From Deltaproteobacteria bacterium (GTDB lineage Bacteria > Myxococcota > JACPTQ01), in assembly GCA_016192705.1 (NCBI GenBank), contig JACPTQ010000042.1, positions 1 through 64,000 on the forward strand: a stretch of 64,000 nt of DNA. Direction: 5' to 3'. A model generated the notes under the pieces. It worked only from the letters and a program-made list of their open reading frames with translations, had not been told where the DNA came from and ran no database searches. Positions within the stretch are counted from its first letter, which is position 1. Every line of letters starts with the position of its first letter. Shown here in pieces: positions 51,311 to 59,356 of this stretch. A program made the translations under genes and the position numbers.

Positions 51311-51854
51311 CCAGCATCGTACCACGCACATTCCCTTCAAACGTCGCCTCGTCCGCCGCGAGGTTTGCCGTCACGCGATCCGCCTCAACGCGCCCCCGCG
51401 GCCCCGCTGCTTTCGCGCCCCCCGAGAGCCGCACCGAGCCCCCACGCGCATCATAGACGAGCTTCTCGGCGACAACCGAAAGCTTGTCACTCGCGACGCG
51501 CACGTTCCCCAAAAACTCGGTCTCAGTCGCCCCTTCTCCAAGTCGAGCCTTTTCCGCTTCGATGACGAGCCGCCGCCCTTTTGATTCGCCTCTCGCTTCG
51601 ACGATCGCGAGTACCGGCCCTGTCACGACGCGATACGGCTCCAGCTCGACCTCCGCCCGCGCCGCACGCGCCAAGAACCGCCGCGCCGCCCCCTCCCACT
51701 CGTCTATGGATAACCCCACAACCCTAGCTTTAGCGCTCTGCGGCGAGGCCGGCCGCGACAGACTTGCGCCCGCATCACATGCCAACGCCAAAACGCCCAG
51801 AAATCCGAGTTTTACAAGGGATCGAAGCGGCGTGCCAAACAGAGATCTCGTCAT
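51303..51854 (-). CDS. lptC: LptC-like LPS transport protein with a lipobox
   Basis: The protein has 183 residues from MTRSLFGTPL. The N-terminal hydrophobic segment reads LGFLGVLALAC-D, a lipobox, where E. coli LptC has a plain membrane anchor. The rest is an OstA/LptC beta repeat: TGPVLAIVEARGESKGRRLV, ETEFLGNVRVASDKLSVVAE, KLVYDARGGSVRLSGG and EATFEGNVRGTM. It lies directly upstream of lptA, with 8-nt overlap. A lipoprotein form would still be anchored at a membrane. Confidence 0.82.
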   Translation of the reverse strand: MTRSLFGTPLRSLVKLGFLGVLALACDAGASLSRPASPQSAKARVVGLSIDEWEGAARRFLARAARAEVELEPYRVVTGPVLAIVEARGESKGRRLVIEAEKARLGEGATETEFLGNVRVASDKLSVVAEKLVYDARGGSVRLSGGAKAAGPRGRVEADRVTANLAADEATFEGNVRGTMLVE

Positions 51855-51927
51855 CCGCACGGTTGATAGTACCACCTGACCTACCGAACGTAAAGGTCCG
51901 CGGCAAGGTTTTTGCGTGAGTGCGTTC

Positions 51928-52245
51928 CTACTTGCGACGGAAGGTCGCCCCACCACAAACGTCTTCCCCGGGAAACAATCGATGCGCCTCAAAGACCGTG
52001 AGAATCTGGACCCTCGCGCCGCGGATTCGATACACGATTCGGTAATTGCCGTCGACCAATTCCCGCAGTTGCGACACGGGGAGTTCCGGCACTCGGCGCC
52101 CGCTTTCAGGAAACGCCGCAAGACGCTCCCCCTTTCGAACGAGCTTTTCGACAAGTCGTTCGGCAGCATCAACGGAATCACGCGCCACGTAATCACGGAT
52201 TGCGGCAAGACGCGCGTACGCTTGATTCGTCCAGACAACCTTCAT
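51928..52245 (-). CDS. ParE/RelE-family toxin
   Basis: The protein has 105 residues. The ParE/RelE superfamily fold is clear: MKVVWTNQAYARLAAIRDYV, AERLVEKLVRKGERLAAFPE, SGRRVPELPVSQLRELVDG and NYRIVYRIRGARVQILTVF. ParE types inhibit DNA gyrase and RelE types cut mRNA; the motif set (R-E-L-x-x-G-x-Y-R-I-V-Y) fits the ParE side. It is 20 nt downstream of the Phd-type antitoxin and would be made with it. Confidence 0.88.
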   Translation of the reverse strand: MKVVWTNQAYARLAAIRDYVARDSVDAAERLVEKLVRKGERLAAFPESGRRVPELPVSQLRELVDGNYRIVYRIRGARVQILTVFEAHRLFPGEDVCGGATFRRK

Positions 52246-52265
52246 GCGCTGTGGACCGCGCGCGG

Positions 52266-52544
52266 CTAAGGTCGCCGGCCTCCGAGGCGCTTCCTAAGCT
52301 CCGCGGACGTCATGACGCGCCCCGAATTCGCGTCGGCCACGCCTTCCGCGATGCTTGCAAGGAAACGCTCGCGCTCTTGAAGGCGGTCGAACTCGGACGG
52401 CGACAGCAACACACCGGCCGGCTTGCCGTTGAGCGTAATGACCACCGGTTCGCCAGAATCCGCGATCTGCTTGAACCAACGAGGCGCCTCGCTCTTGAAC
52501 TTCGCGATTGGGACGACGCCTCGGGACAAACGGAGCGGTTTCAT
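52266..52544 (-). CDS. Phd/YefM-family antitoxin
   Basis: The protein has 92 residues. The N-terminal Phd fold is VPIAKFKSEAPRWFKQIADS, then GEPVVITLNGKPAGVLLSPS with the usual 'V-I-T-x-N-G-x-x-x-A-V-L' strand pair. The C-terminal helical part would block the toxin. Only the first (antitoxin) gene has a promoter-like region, flanked by two copies of GGTGACCG. It probably represses its own operon. Confidence 0.88.
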   Translation of the reverse strand: MKPLRLSRGVVPIAKFKSEAPRWFKQIADSGEPVVITLNGKPAGVLLSPSEFDRLQERERFLASIAEGVADANSGRVMTSAELRKRLGGRRP

Positions 52545-52589
52545 CGGTCACCTCAAATTCGGTCTTATAATAGACTCATAACGGTCACC
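52545..52589 (-). promoter_or_regulatory. Direct repeats flanking the toxin-antitoxin promoter
   Basis: In the sense of the operon, GGTGACCG occurs at 52589-52582 and again at 52552-52545, the second copy touching the antitoxin ATG at 52544. The copies are 37 nt apart centre to centre, and each contains the near-palindrome GGTGACC. An AT-rich TATTATAA between them is a likely -10. The layout fits operator half-sites bound by the Phd-like protein. Confidence 0.45.
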
Positions 52590-52629
52590 CGACAAGCCGA
52601 GGGCAATCACCAGAAACCTGGAACAAGTC

Positions 52630-53466
52630 CTACTTGCGGCGAAGGGTTCTTCCGTGCCTCTTCAGCTTGAAATCAGTGTCCGGTCCACATGCCCCATCTT
52701 CTTCGTTGTGCTCGAATACCTCGATCTGGACAAGTCGCGGCGCCTCCTTGGTCCCCAAAACGGCGAAAAGCAATCCCGCTTTTTCAAAATCCTCACCAGC
52801 TTTCCGAAGCTCCAAGCAAGTCGTCTTTGCCCGCTTCTTCTCCTCGTTCGCTCTATACGACCTTGTGCGCGGCCATACATTACAGCCGTAAGTCCAAAGG
52901 AACTGCTTCTCGCCGCCCCACGTGAGGCCGCCGTCCTCGGTCACCACAAGCGGTTTGCTATCGTTCGCCACATATTCTCCGCGCAACCATGGAAGTCCAT
53001 CCCGCACCCTTGCCTTGTGCGCCGGGTCAACGAACTCCTCAAACGACTTCTCTTGAACCGTGAGGATGTCGGAGCGTTTGAATTCCCCCATAGAAAAAAT
53101 GTCGGTTCTGGCACTTGTTTTCGATAACCACTTCCAACGTCGAAAGCTCTCCTTTCCTTCCTCGTCACAGCTAATCGTTTCCTTTCCGCTCGTGGCGCGG
53201 GTCGCCGGTCTGAACTTACATTCCGAATCCCATTGACCCCAATCCACACGTACCCGTCCGGTGCCGACAATCTTGACGCTCGAACTGAAACCTACGTTCC
53301 TTCCGAATAACTTCCCTGAGCGAACCTCGTCCAAGAACTTCTCCGGATAGAACTTCGTGCCCACGCGAAATGAGGAGAGCGATGGTGAAGCGCCTGCGTC
53401 CTTGGCAGCGACCACGGCGGGCGCGACGATAACCCACGCAACGAATGCCCAAATCACTTTGTTCAT
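52630..53466 (-). CDS. Exported protein of unknown function
   Basis: The protein has 278 residues from MNKVIWAF, with AAGGAGG 8 nt upstream. Its signal peptide reads WAFVAWVIVAPAVVAA. Cysteines occur at DSECKFRP, ISCDEE, TYGCNVWP, TTCLELR and GACGPD, five in the mature chain. Beta-like segments dominate (SVKIVGTGRVRVDWG, LFAVLGTKEAPRLVQIEVF). No domain is recognised. It lies between the Phd/ParE pair and the divergent ATPase gene, with no clear link to either. Confidence 0.65.
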   Translation of the reverse strand: MNKVIWAFVAWVIVAPAVVAAKDAGASPSLSSFRVGTKFYPEKFLDEVRSGKLFGRNVGFSSSVKIVGTGRVRVDWGQWDSECKFRPATRATSGKETISCDEEGKESFRRWKWLSKTSARTDIFSMGEFKRSDILTVQEKSFEEFVDPAHKARVRDGLPWLRGEYVANDSKPLVVTEDGGLTWGGEKQFLWTYGCNVWPRTRSYRANEEKKRAKTTCLELRKAGEDFEKAGLLFAVLGTKEAPRLVQIEVFEHNEEDGACGPDTDFKLKRHGRTLRRK

Positions 53467-53585
53467 CTTCATTTCCTCCTTCGCAGCCCGCCCGCGTGAT
53501 GACGCTTCGCTCCGCCAGTAGTTCTGCGCGTCATGTTCTTCGCACCGGATTTCAACCGTGGGCCGCAGCAACCGCTCCGCGCATC

Positions 53586-53614
53586 TTGCAAATCGTTCGA
53601 TGCAATCGTAAAAT
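53586..53614 (+). promoter_or_regulatory. Promoter 7 nt before the ATPase start codon
   Basis: TTGCAA (53586-53591) and TAAAAT (53609-53614) are 17 nt apart, close to the sigma-70 consensus. The ATG is at 53622, so transcription should begin at or one base before the start codon. No ribosome binding site is visible. This would give a leaderless mRNA. Confidence 0.65.
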
Positions 53615-53621
53615 TTACAGT

Positions 53622-54800
53622 ATGAGTTTGTGGATCCCGCGCGATATCGAGAGCCTCCTGAAAAACCGCGCGCAGCAACGTCCCATTGTGGTCCTGACGG
53701 GCGCCCGCCAAACCGGTAAAACCAGCCTCGTTCGTCGCGTTTTCCCGAATCATGCCTTTGTGAGTCTCGACCTTCCCAGCGAAGCCGAGCAGGCCGATCG
53801 AGACCCGCGCGGCTTTCTCATGCGCCACCCTCCGCCCTTGGTCGTGGACGAAGTACAGTACGCACCGGGGCTGTTTCGCCACATCAAGGCAACGGTCGAC
53901 AGCGCCCGCGACAAAACGGGTCAATTTATCCTGACCGGATCACAAAAGCTCACTCTCATGCGCTCGGTCTCCGAGTCGCTCGCCGGTCGCGCCGACATCC
54001 TCGAGCTCGAGACCCTTTCGTTCCACGAGATCCACCGCGCACGCCCCGATCTCATCGTCGAAGAGGTCCTGTTCCGCGGAGGCTTCCCCGAGCTCTATGC
54101 GCGCCCCGAAATCGACGCTGCCGGCTTTTACCGCTCGTACGTCGCGACGTACCTAGAGCGCGACCTGCGACTCCTTCTCCAAGTCACGAGTCTGCGCGAC
54201 TACGAACGTTTCCTTCGCGCGTGCGCCTTACGTTCCGCTCAACTCCTCAACCGTGCGGACCTCGCGCGCGACGTCGGCGTGGCCGGTTCGACCCTCGGCG
54301 GCTGGATGTCAGTCCTCGAAGCGTCGGGTATCGCGGCGCTCTTGACGCCATGGCATTCCAACCGGACCAAGTCGCTCGTTAAAACCCCGAAGCTCTACCT
54401 GTGCGACGCGGGCCTCTGCGCCTTCCTCGTCGGAATCCCGCGCGCGATCGACCTCCTCGCCTCACCGCTTGCGGGCGCCCTCTGGGAGACGCTCGTTTTC
54501 TCGGAAATCCGAAAGCGCCAGGTCAACGCACGCGGCGGGTGGAATCTGCATTTCTGGCGTGACCGCAATCGCGAGGTAGACTTCCTCATCCATGAGGGTG
54601 GGCTCTTTAACCTGGCAGAGGCGAAGTGGACAGAGCACCCCGATGAGCGCGATGCGGAGGCACTCTTGCGCGTCGCATCCGAGCTTCCTCGCGGCCAAAC
54701 GAGAGGGCTTTCCGTTATCGGTCGCGCGGCGAACCCGTACCCCATCACGGCGAAAGTCGAGGCGCTCCCGCTTAGCGAGGTACAACGCTGGGCCGAATGA
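53622..54800 (+). CDS. AAA ATPase of the DUF4143 family
   Basis: The protein has 392 residues. The N-terminal AAA_14 domain has Walker A VLTGARQTGKTSLVRRV and Walker B PPLVVDEVQYAP, with a sensor-like FILTGSQKL. The C-terminal DUF4143 part begins near SYVATYLERDLRLLLQ and ends with a restriction-endonuclease-like motif HFWRDRNREVDFLIHEGG...AEAKW, whose acidic-Lys spacing resembles a PD-(D/E)xK site. Such ATPases are widespread accessory genes of unclear role. The message is probably leaderless. It stands alone between exported-protein genes. Confidence 0.9.
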   Translation: MSLWIPRDIESLLKNRAQQRPIVVLTGARQTGKTSLVRRVFPNHAFVSLDLPSEAEQADRDPRGFLMRHPPPLVVDEVQYAPGLFRHIKATVDSARDKTGQFILTGSQKLTLMRSVSESLAGRADILELETLSFHEIHRARPDLIVEEVLFRGGFPELYARPEIDAAGFYRSYVATYLERDLRLLLQVTSLRDYERFLRACALRSAQLLNRADLARDVGVAGSTLGGWMSVLEASGIAALLTPWHSNRTKSLVKTPKLYLCDAGLCAFLVGIPRAIDLLASPLAGALWETLVFSEIRKRQVNARGGWNLHFWRDRNREVDFLIHEGGLFNLAEAKWTEHPDERDAEALLRVASELPRGQTRGLSVIGRAANPYPITAKVEALPLSEVQRWAE

Positions 54801-54898
54801 TAGGGCGTGTGCTTCACGAAATCCGGACGACGCCCGCGATTTAGTCGTGTCACCGCACTTGATTTGGTTGTGCAGCTCGTTCATCCCGAGCGTGCTGT

Positions 54899-56503
54899 TC
54901 ACTTCGCCACGAGCTTTTGCGCCATGTTCCGATACTTAGTGAGATTCACGCGGCTCTTCACGAGTTCCATCATCTTCTTGAAGACACCGTTAATCTTCGA
55001 GATGAGTGTGTTGACGGCCCCCGCAACCTGCTTCATCCCTTTCGCGACCGACGAAGGAAGCGCCGCCCCCTTCACCTCGTTCGGGCCCGACGCGAGCGCC
55101 GCCTTGATCTCGTTGCGCGCGTTCTTGAGTGTGTCCGTGAAGAACGTCTTGATCGCGGTTCCGATTTTGGATGTCGCTTCGCTTGTGAGCCATTTCATCA
55201 CCTCGTCGAGCACCCATGTTGCCGCGCCGGCGAGAAGTCCCCCCGCGCCTGGCACCGATCCGAGCGACGTGACAAGGGCCTGCCCGCCTGTCTTGAGCGT
55301 GCCAGTCAACATTTCGAGCGCCTTCTTGACGAGTCCTCCGGCGTGGTCCCACGCAACGCCAAACCCCGCGTCGCGAACCCAGTCCATCAACACGTCAAGG
55401 GCCGCGTCGACCATGTCACCCTTCTCGAGTTTATCCAGAAAATCGAGAAATGGTTTGAGTTGCTGAGCGCCCTGCTGCATCAGCGCATCGAGGCGAGCCA
55501 TGATCTTGCTGCCAACAATCCGATTGACCGCCTGATCGACGAGCCAATCGATCGCCTTATTCGCCGCGCCCTCGATCATCCCTAGCGCCGGATTGAGAAC
55601 GTTGTCGTCGACCCACGTCGCCAAGGTCTTCAACGCACCATCGACAAGCCCCCTGATCTTCTCGTCGAGAAACTTCTTCGCATCGTCAAACGCCTTTTGG
55701 GCCCATTTTCCCATGTCGTCCCAAGACTTCTTCGCGTTGTCGAGGGCCTTTTTCCCTTCGGCAGCAGCCTTGTCCCAAATGCATTGTCCGAGACCCGCGT
55801 CGAGCTTGCAGTCAAAAAGTCTTATGCTTGAAACCCAGTTAAAGCTGGATTTTGCGACTGCTACGCCGTCGTCGAGCTGCTTCTTGGCAGCGCGTGTAAT
55901 ACACGCTCCGAGACCTGCGAGATTCCCGACACGAGATTCGTCTTGTGTACAACCGATTTTCTTGCCGACGATGTCATAAATGTATCCATCGAAAAACTTG
56001 GCCGCGTCACTTGTCCATCCCTTCATCGCCGCGACGGCTTCGTTCCATTTGCCACTTATCTTCCCCTGAATGCAGTTGATATCCGTGTTGAGCGAACCGA
56101 GCGAGATTTTGCATCCTATCTTGTCGCCGATCACTGTCTGCAACCAGCCATCGAATTTCTTGCCGACCTCGCTGCTCCATTCTCCCATCGCTTTTACCGC
56201 TCCGTCCCATCCTTCCTTTACGGCGGAATCGGCGTTGCGTTTTACGCAGTCCCAGAGCTCTTTTCGCTTGGCCTCACCGTTTTTACCAAAGAGGGCGTTA
56301 TCGCCTGTACCAAAATCGGCCCGGCAATCGAGGACGGTCCAGTCCCACCACTGCCCATGATTCTGAATCCACGTCGTGATACCGGCGTTCGCCAGAGAAG
56401 CGATCCCGACCCTCCCCGAATCGACCGACACACTCCCCAAAAAGGCCCCGGCGGCGACAACCGCGGCGAGCGACCAACGGACGCGAACTGTTTCACGCAA
56501 CAT
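54899..56503 (-). CDS. Exported helical protein, smaller relative in style of the 1840-aa protein
   Basis: The protein has 534 residues from MLRETVRV, with AAGGGG 7 nt upstream. A signal peptide (LAAVVAAGAFLGSVSV) is followed by units of about 50 residues with a recurring Trp/Asp/Cys pattern: WDCVKRNADSAVKEGWDGAV, then GDKIGCKISL, then WNEAVAAMKGWTSDAAKFFD and GKKIGCTQDE. From about residue 200 it is nearly all amphipathic helix (AFDDAKKFLDEKIRGLVDGA, NKAIDWLVDQAVNRIV). No enzyme motif is seen. It may be membrane-active or a surface filament-like protein. Confidence 0.72.
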   Translation of the reverse strand: MLRETVRVRWSLAAVVAAGAFLGSVSVDSGRVGIASLANAGITTWIQNHGQWWDWTVLDCRADFGTGDNALFGKNGEAKRKELWDCVKRNADSAVKEGWDGAVKAMGEWSSEVGKKFDGWLQTVIGDKIGCKISLGSLNTDINCIQGKISGKWNEAVAAMKGWTSDAAKFFDGYIYDIVGKKIGCTQDESRVGNLAGLGACITRAAKKQLDDGVAVAKSSFNWVSSIRLFDCKLDAGLGQCIWDKAAAEGKKALDNAKKSWDDMGKWAQKAFDDAKKFLDEKIRGLVDGALKTLATWVDDNVLNPALGMIEGAANKAIDWLVDQAVNRIVGSKIMARLDALMQQGAQQLKPFLDFLDKLEKGDMVDAALDVLMDWVRDAGFGVAWDHAGGLVKKALEMLTGTLKTGGQALVTSLGSVPGAGGLLAGAATWVLDEVMKWLTSEATSKIGTAIKTFFTDTLKNARNEIKAALASGPNEVKGAALPSSVAKGMKQVAGAVNTLISKINGVFKKMMELVKSRVNLTKYRNMAQKLVAK

Positions 56504-56819
56504 TGTTAATCCCCTTCTCGGGAAGGAAGCCGCCTCCCCATGACCACTTAGACAGGGGGTGGGGGGCGTTTTATTCATTTTGTTTACAGGGTTCGGTTAC
56601 GCCTGAGATACGGGACCCCGGCAACCGGCGATGAACCGACGCATGGGGACAAGAGACCACAGCGGTGCTGTCGGAATCCCCGCTTTGACGAAACCTGACC
56701 GGCGCCACCCCAGCGTTCGGGCCTGATACTCCTGAAGTTAAAGCGAATTCCGCTGGTCCGCCTCCGCTTGGCCCTGGTACGCCGTGTGCTTTTGGACTAC
56801 GACCATGAGGGGCCAACCA
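56504..56819. other. Intergenic region between divergent exported-protein genes
   Basis: These 316 bases hold the leaders of the helical exported protein (minus) and the PPC-repeat lipoprotein (plus). A G-rich run with an AT-rich stretch beside it (about 56553-56590) is the most promoter-like part, probably for the minus-strand gene. I see no RNA gene, no convincing open frame, and no clear terminator. Confidence 0.4.
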
Positions 56820-59348
56820 ATGTACACCTTTAATAAGATCGGTCTTTTCGCCTTTCTTTTGGGCGCCGCGGCGTGCTCGAACAAGCCGCCGAAGCTCTCG
56901 CCGCTCGGCAATCGCACCGTCACCGTGAACCAAGAGGTTGCGTTCGACGTCATCGCAAGCGACCCGGACGGAGACGACATCGAATTCCGCGTCGTGGGAC
57001 GCCCCCGCAGCGCATCGTTCGACGTCCTCGGACGTTCGGCCCACTTTTCGTGGACGCCGCTCATCACCGACGCGCGCCCCGAGCCGTACCAAATCTCGTT
57101 TTACATCGGCGACAAAAAGGGCGGCACCGATTCGCAAACGATCAGCATCACGGTCACCGAGTCGTCGGTCCCAGGCGAAGGGACGCCCGCGTTCCTCGAC
57201 CCGTTCAATTACCAGCTCGACCTAAACCAAACCGACACGCTGACGTTCAAAGTGCAGGCGCGCGACGACAATTCGGCGAACGTCACGCTTCGCGCGATTC
57301 GAAGCGTTGAGGGGTCGACCTTCGAACAGTCGGGCGCCAAGGAAGCAACGTTCACTTGGAAGCCGACGGCCGAGCAGGCCGCTGCGCGCGCCGTGTGGGT
57401 TCTCACCGTTGGCGCGAAAGACGAAACGCACGAAGAAGTTGTCCAAGATTTCACGATCCTCATTCGCCGCAAGGAAGGCGCCGACCCGAATTGCCCCGGC
57501 CAAGGTCCGCGCATCGTTCACGCGGCGCTCGGCGAGCAGCGCGGAAGCGGCGACTACGAAGTGACGGCGACCGTCACCGACACCGAGTCGCGCGTCGCGC
57601 GCGTCGACCTTTACTACGCGGTTGTGGGGAGCGACGAAGAGGTGCCCGAACAGTTCGACTCGAAGCAGATGGTCGCGGCGCAAGGATCGACCGATTTTAA
57701 GGCGACGATCCCGAACCCAAATCTCACCGGCACCGCGACAAAGACGGTTTACTACTACGTGAGCGCGATGGACGACGACGATGCCAACGGAACGAACTGC
57801 GATCGCACGTCGTTTTTGCCGGCGTCGCGCGATTCGCGCTTTTCGTTTGTCGCTTACGCACCCGGCAACACGACGACGTGCCAAGACGATGCCGAGTCGA
57901 ACAACACAAAGCAAACCGCGATGCCGCTCGTCGCCGACACGCTGTCGGGGCGCAAGATCTGCCCCGGCAAAGAGGACTGGTATTCGATCGCGCTCGCGGC
58001 TGGCGAAGGGTTTTACGCGCTCGTGTCGAGCGAGTTCGCGAACGGCAACATCGACGCCGAACTTTATGGGCCGTCGAGCGGGACGCCGGTCACGCGCGGT
58101 GTGACGACGCTAGATGTTGAGACGATTGAAATCGCGCCGGTGTCGCAACCGGCGACGTACTATCTGCGCGTTTACGGTGCCGGTGCGACGGTCAAGAACA
58201 CCTACGAACTCATGTGGGAAAAACGAACGAGCTGCGCGGCCGATTCGCAGGAGCCGAATGAAACGTCGGCGGCGGCCAAGGTTGTGTCGTTGCCGTTCAA
58301 CAACGCGGCGCTGGCGATCTGCGCGAACGACAAAGACTACTTCGCGTTCGACGTGCCGAGCGGGAAGAACCTTAAGATCGAGGCGACGTTTACGGCGGCC
58401 GATGCCGACATCGACCTCGAGCTTCGCAATTCGAGCGGGCAGTTCGCGGGCTCGTCAACGGGCTCGACGGGCACTGAAAAAATCGAAAAGTCGAACGTCA
58501 CCGCGGGCCGCTACAAGCTCAAGGTTTATGCGTCGGATCCCGCGAAGACGGCGCGCTATACACTGTCGATCACGCTGACCGACGCGCCGGTCGCGCAGTG
58601 CGCAGGCGTTGGCGAGCCCAACAACACGCCGGCGACCGCGACATCGCTCACGCCAAACCAAGGCGTCATGCTTCTCAACATTTGCCAGGGCGACGTCGAC
58701 TACTACAAGATTCACTTGAACGCGGGCGAGCGGTTGGACGCGACGACGGCCTTTACGCACACGGCGGGCGATCTTGCCGTGCAGATTCTGTCGCCCGACG
58801 GCGCAATGGTCATCGATGAGTCGGACACGTCGGCCGCCGGCACGAATGAGGAAGAGGCGTTTTTCGTCGCGTGCAGCGCGGGTGACTACCTCGTCAAAGT
58901 TTACTCGCCGACGGGTCAATCGAATTCGTCGTACACGCTCACGCCGGGTGTCACCGCGACGAGCAGTTCGAGTTGCCCGGACGGCGCCAACTCAAGCCCG
59001 CAGACTGCGGGCGCCATTACACCCGGCGCCTATCGCGACTTGCTCTGCCCAGGTCGCTGGGACTACTGGCGCGTGGCCGGCGTCGCGGCCGGAAAAACGA
59101 TTAAGGTTGACCTCGCGTTTGACAACGCGTGCGGCAACATCGACGTGCGGCTTTACGGCCCCGCGGGCGCGAACCCGCCTGGCACGAAGGTCGCCGAGTC
59201 GGCGCAAACGACCGGCAACGCTGAGTCGGTGCAGTACGTTGTGCCGTCGAGTGGCGCCGGCGACTACATTATTGGCGTCAAATGGGGCTCGGGAGCGGGA
59301 ACGATCGGCGCGTCGGCGTACAACATCACCGTCGCTGTGACCCCATAA
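56820..59348 (+). CDS. Surface lipoprotein with Ig-like and four PPC-type repeats
   Basis: The protein has 842 residues from MYTFNKIG, lipobox LLGAAAC-S. The N-terminal part has two cadherin/Ig-like domains (VTVNQEVAFDVIASDPDGDD; LDLNQTDTLTFKVQARDDNS) and a third beta domain (~220-340). Then come four pre-peptidase-C-terminal-type repeats, each starting Cys...Asn/Asp: CQDDAESNNTKQTA, CAADSQEPNETSAA, CAGVGEPNNTPATA and CPDGANSSPQTAGA. Each has a later C-x-G/N-D-x-D-Y/W strand (ICPGKEDWYSI, ICANDKDYFAF, ICQGDVDYYKI, LCPGRWDYWRV). No protease domain is attached. It is followed 8 nt later by the metzincin-like gene. Confidence 0.85.
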   Translation: MYTFNKIGLFAFLLGAAACSNKPPKLSPLGNRTVTVNQEVAFDVIASDPDGDDIEFRVVGRPRSASFDVLGRSAHFSWTPLITDARPEPYQISFYIGDKKGGTDSQTISITVTESSVPGEGTPAFLDPFNYQLDLNQTDTLTFKVQARDDNSANVTLRAIRSVEGSTFEQSGAKEATFTWKPTAEQAAARAVWVLTVGAKDETHEEVVQDFTILIRRKEGADPNCPGQGPRIVHAALGEQRGSGDYEVTATVTDTESRVARVDLYYAVVGSDEEVPEQFDSKQMVAAQGSTDFKATIPNPNLTGTATKTVYYYVSAMDDDDANGTNCDRTSFLPASRDSRFSFVAYAPGNTTTCQDDAESNNTKQTAMPLVADTLSGRKICPGKEDWYSIALAAGEGFYALVSSEFANGNIDAELYGPSSGTPVTRGVTTLDVETIEIAPVSQPATYYLRVYGAGATVKNTYELMWEKRTSCAADSQEPNETSAAAKVVSLPFNNAALAICANDKDYFAFDVPSGKNLKIEATFTAADADIDLELRNSSGQFAGSSTGSTGTEKIEKSNVTAGRYKLKVYASDPAKTARYTLSITLTDAPVAQCAGVGEPNNTPATATSLTPNQGVMLLNICQGDVDYYKIHLNAGERLDATTAFTHTAGDLAVQILSPDGAMVIDESDTSAAGTNEEEAFFVACSAGDYLVKVYSPTGQSNSSYTLTPGVTATSSSSCPDGANSSPQTAGAITPGAYRDLLCPGRWDYWRVAGVAAGKTIKVDLAFDNACGNIDVRLYGPAGANPPGTKVAESAQTTGNAESVQYVVPSSGAGDYIIGVKWGSGAGTIGASAYNITVAVTP

Positions 59349-59356
59349 GGAGTAAA

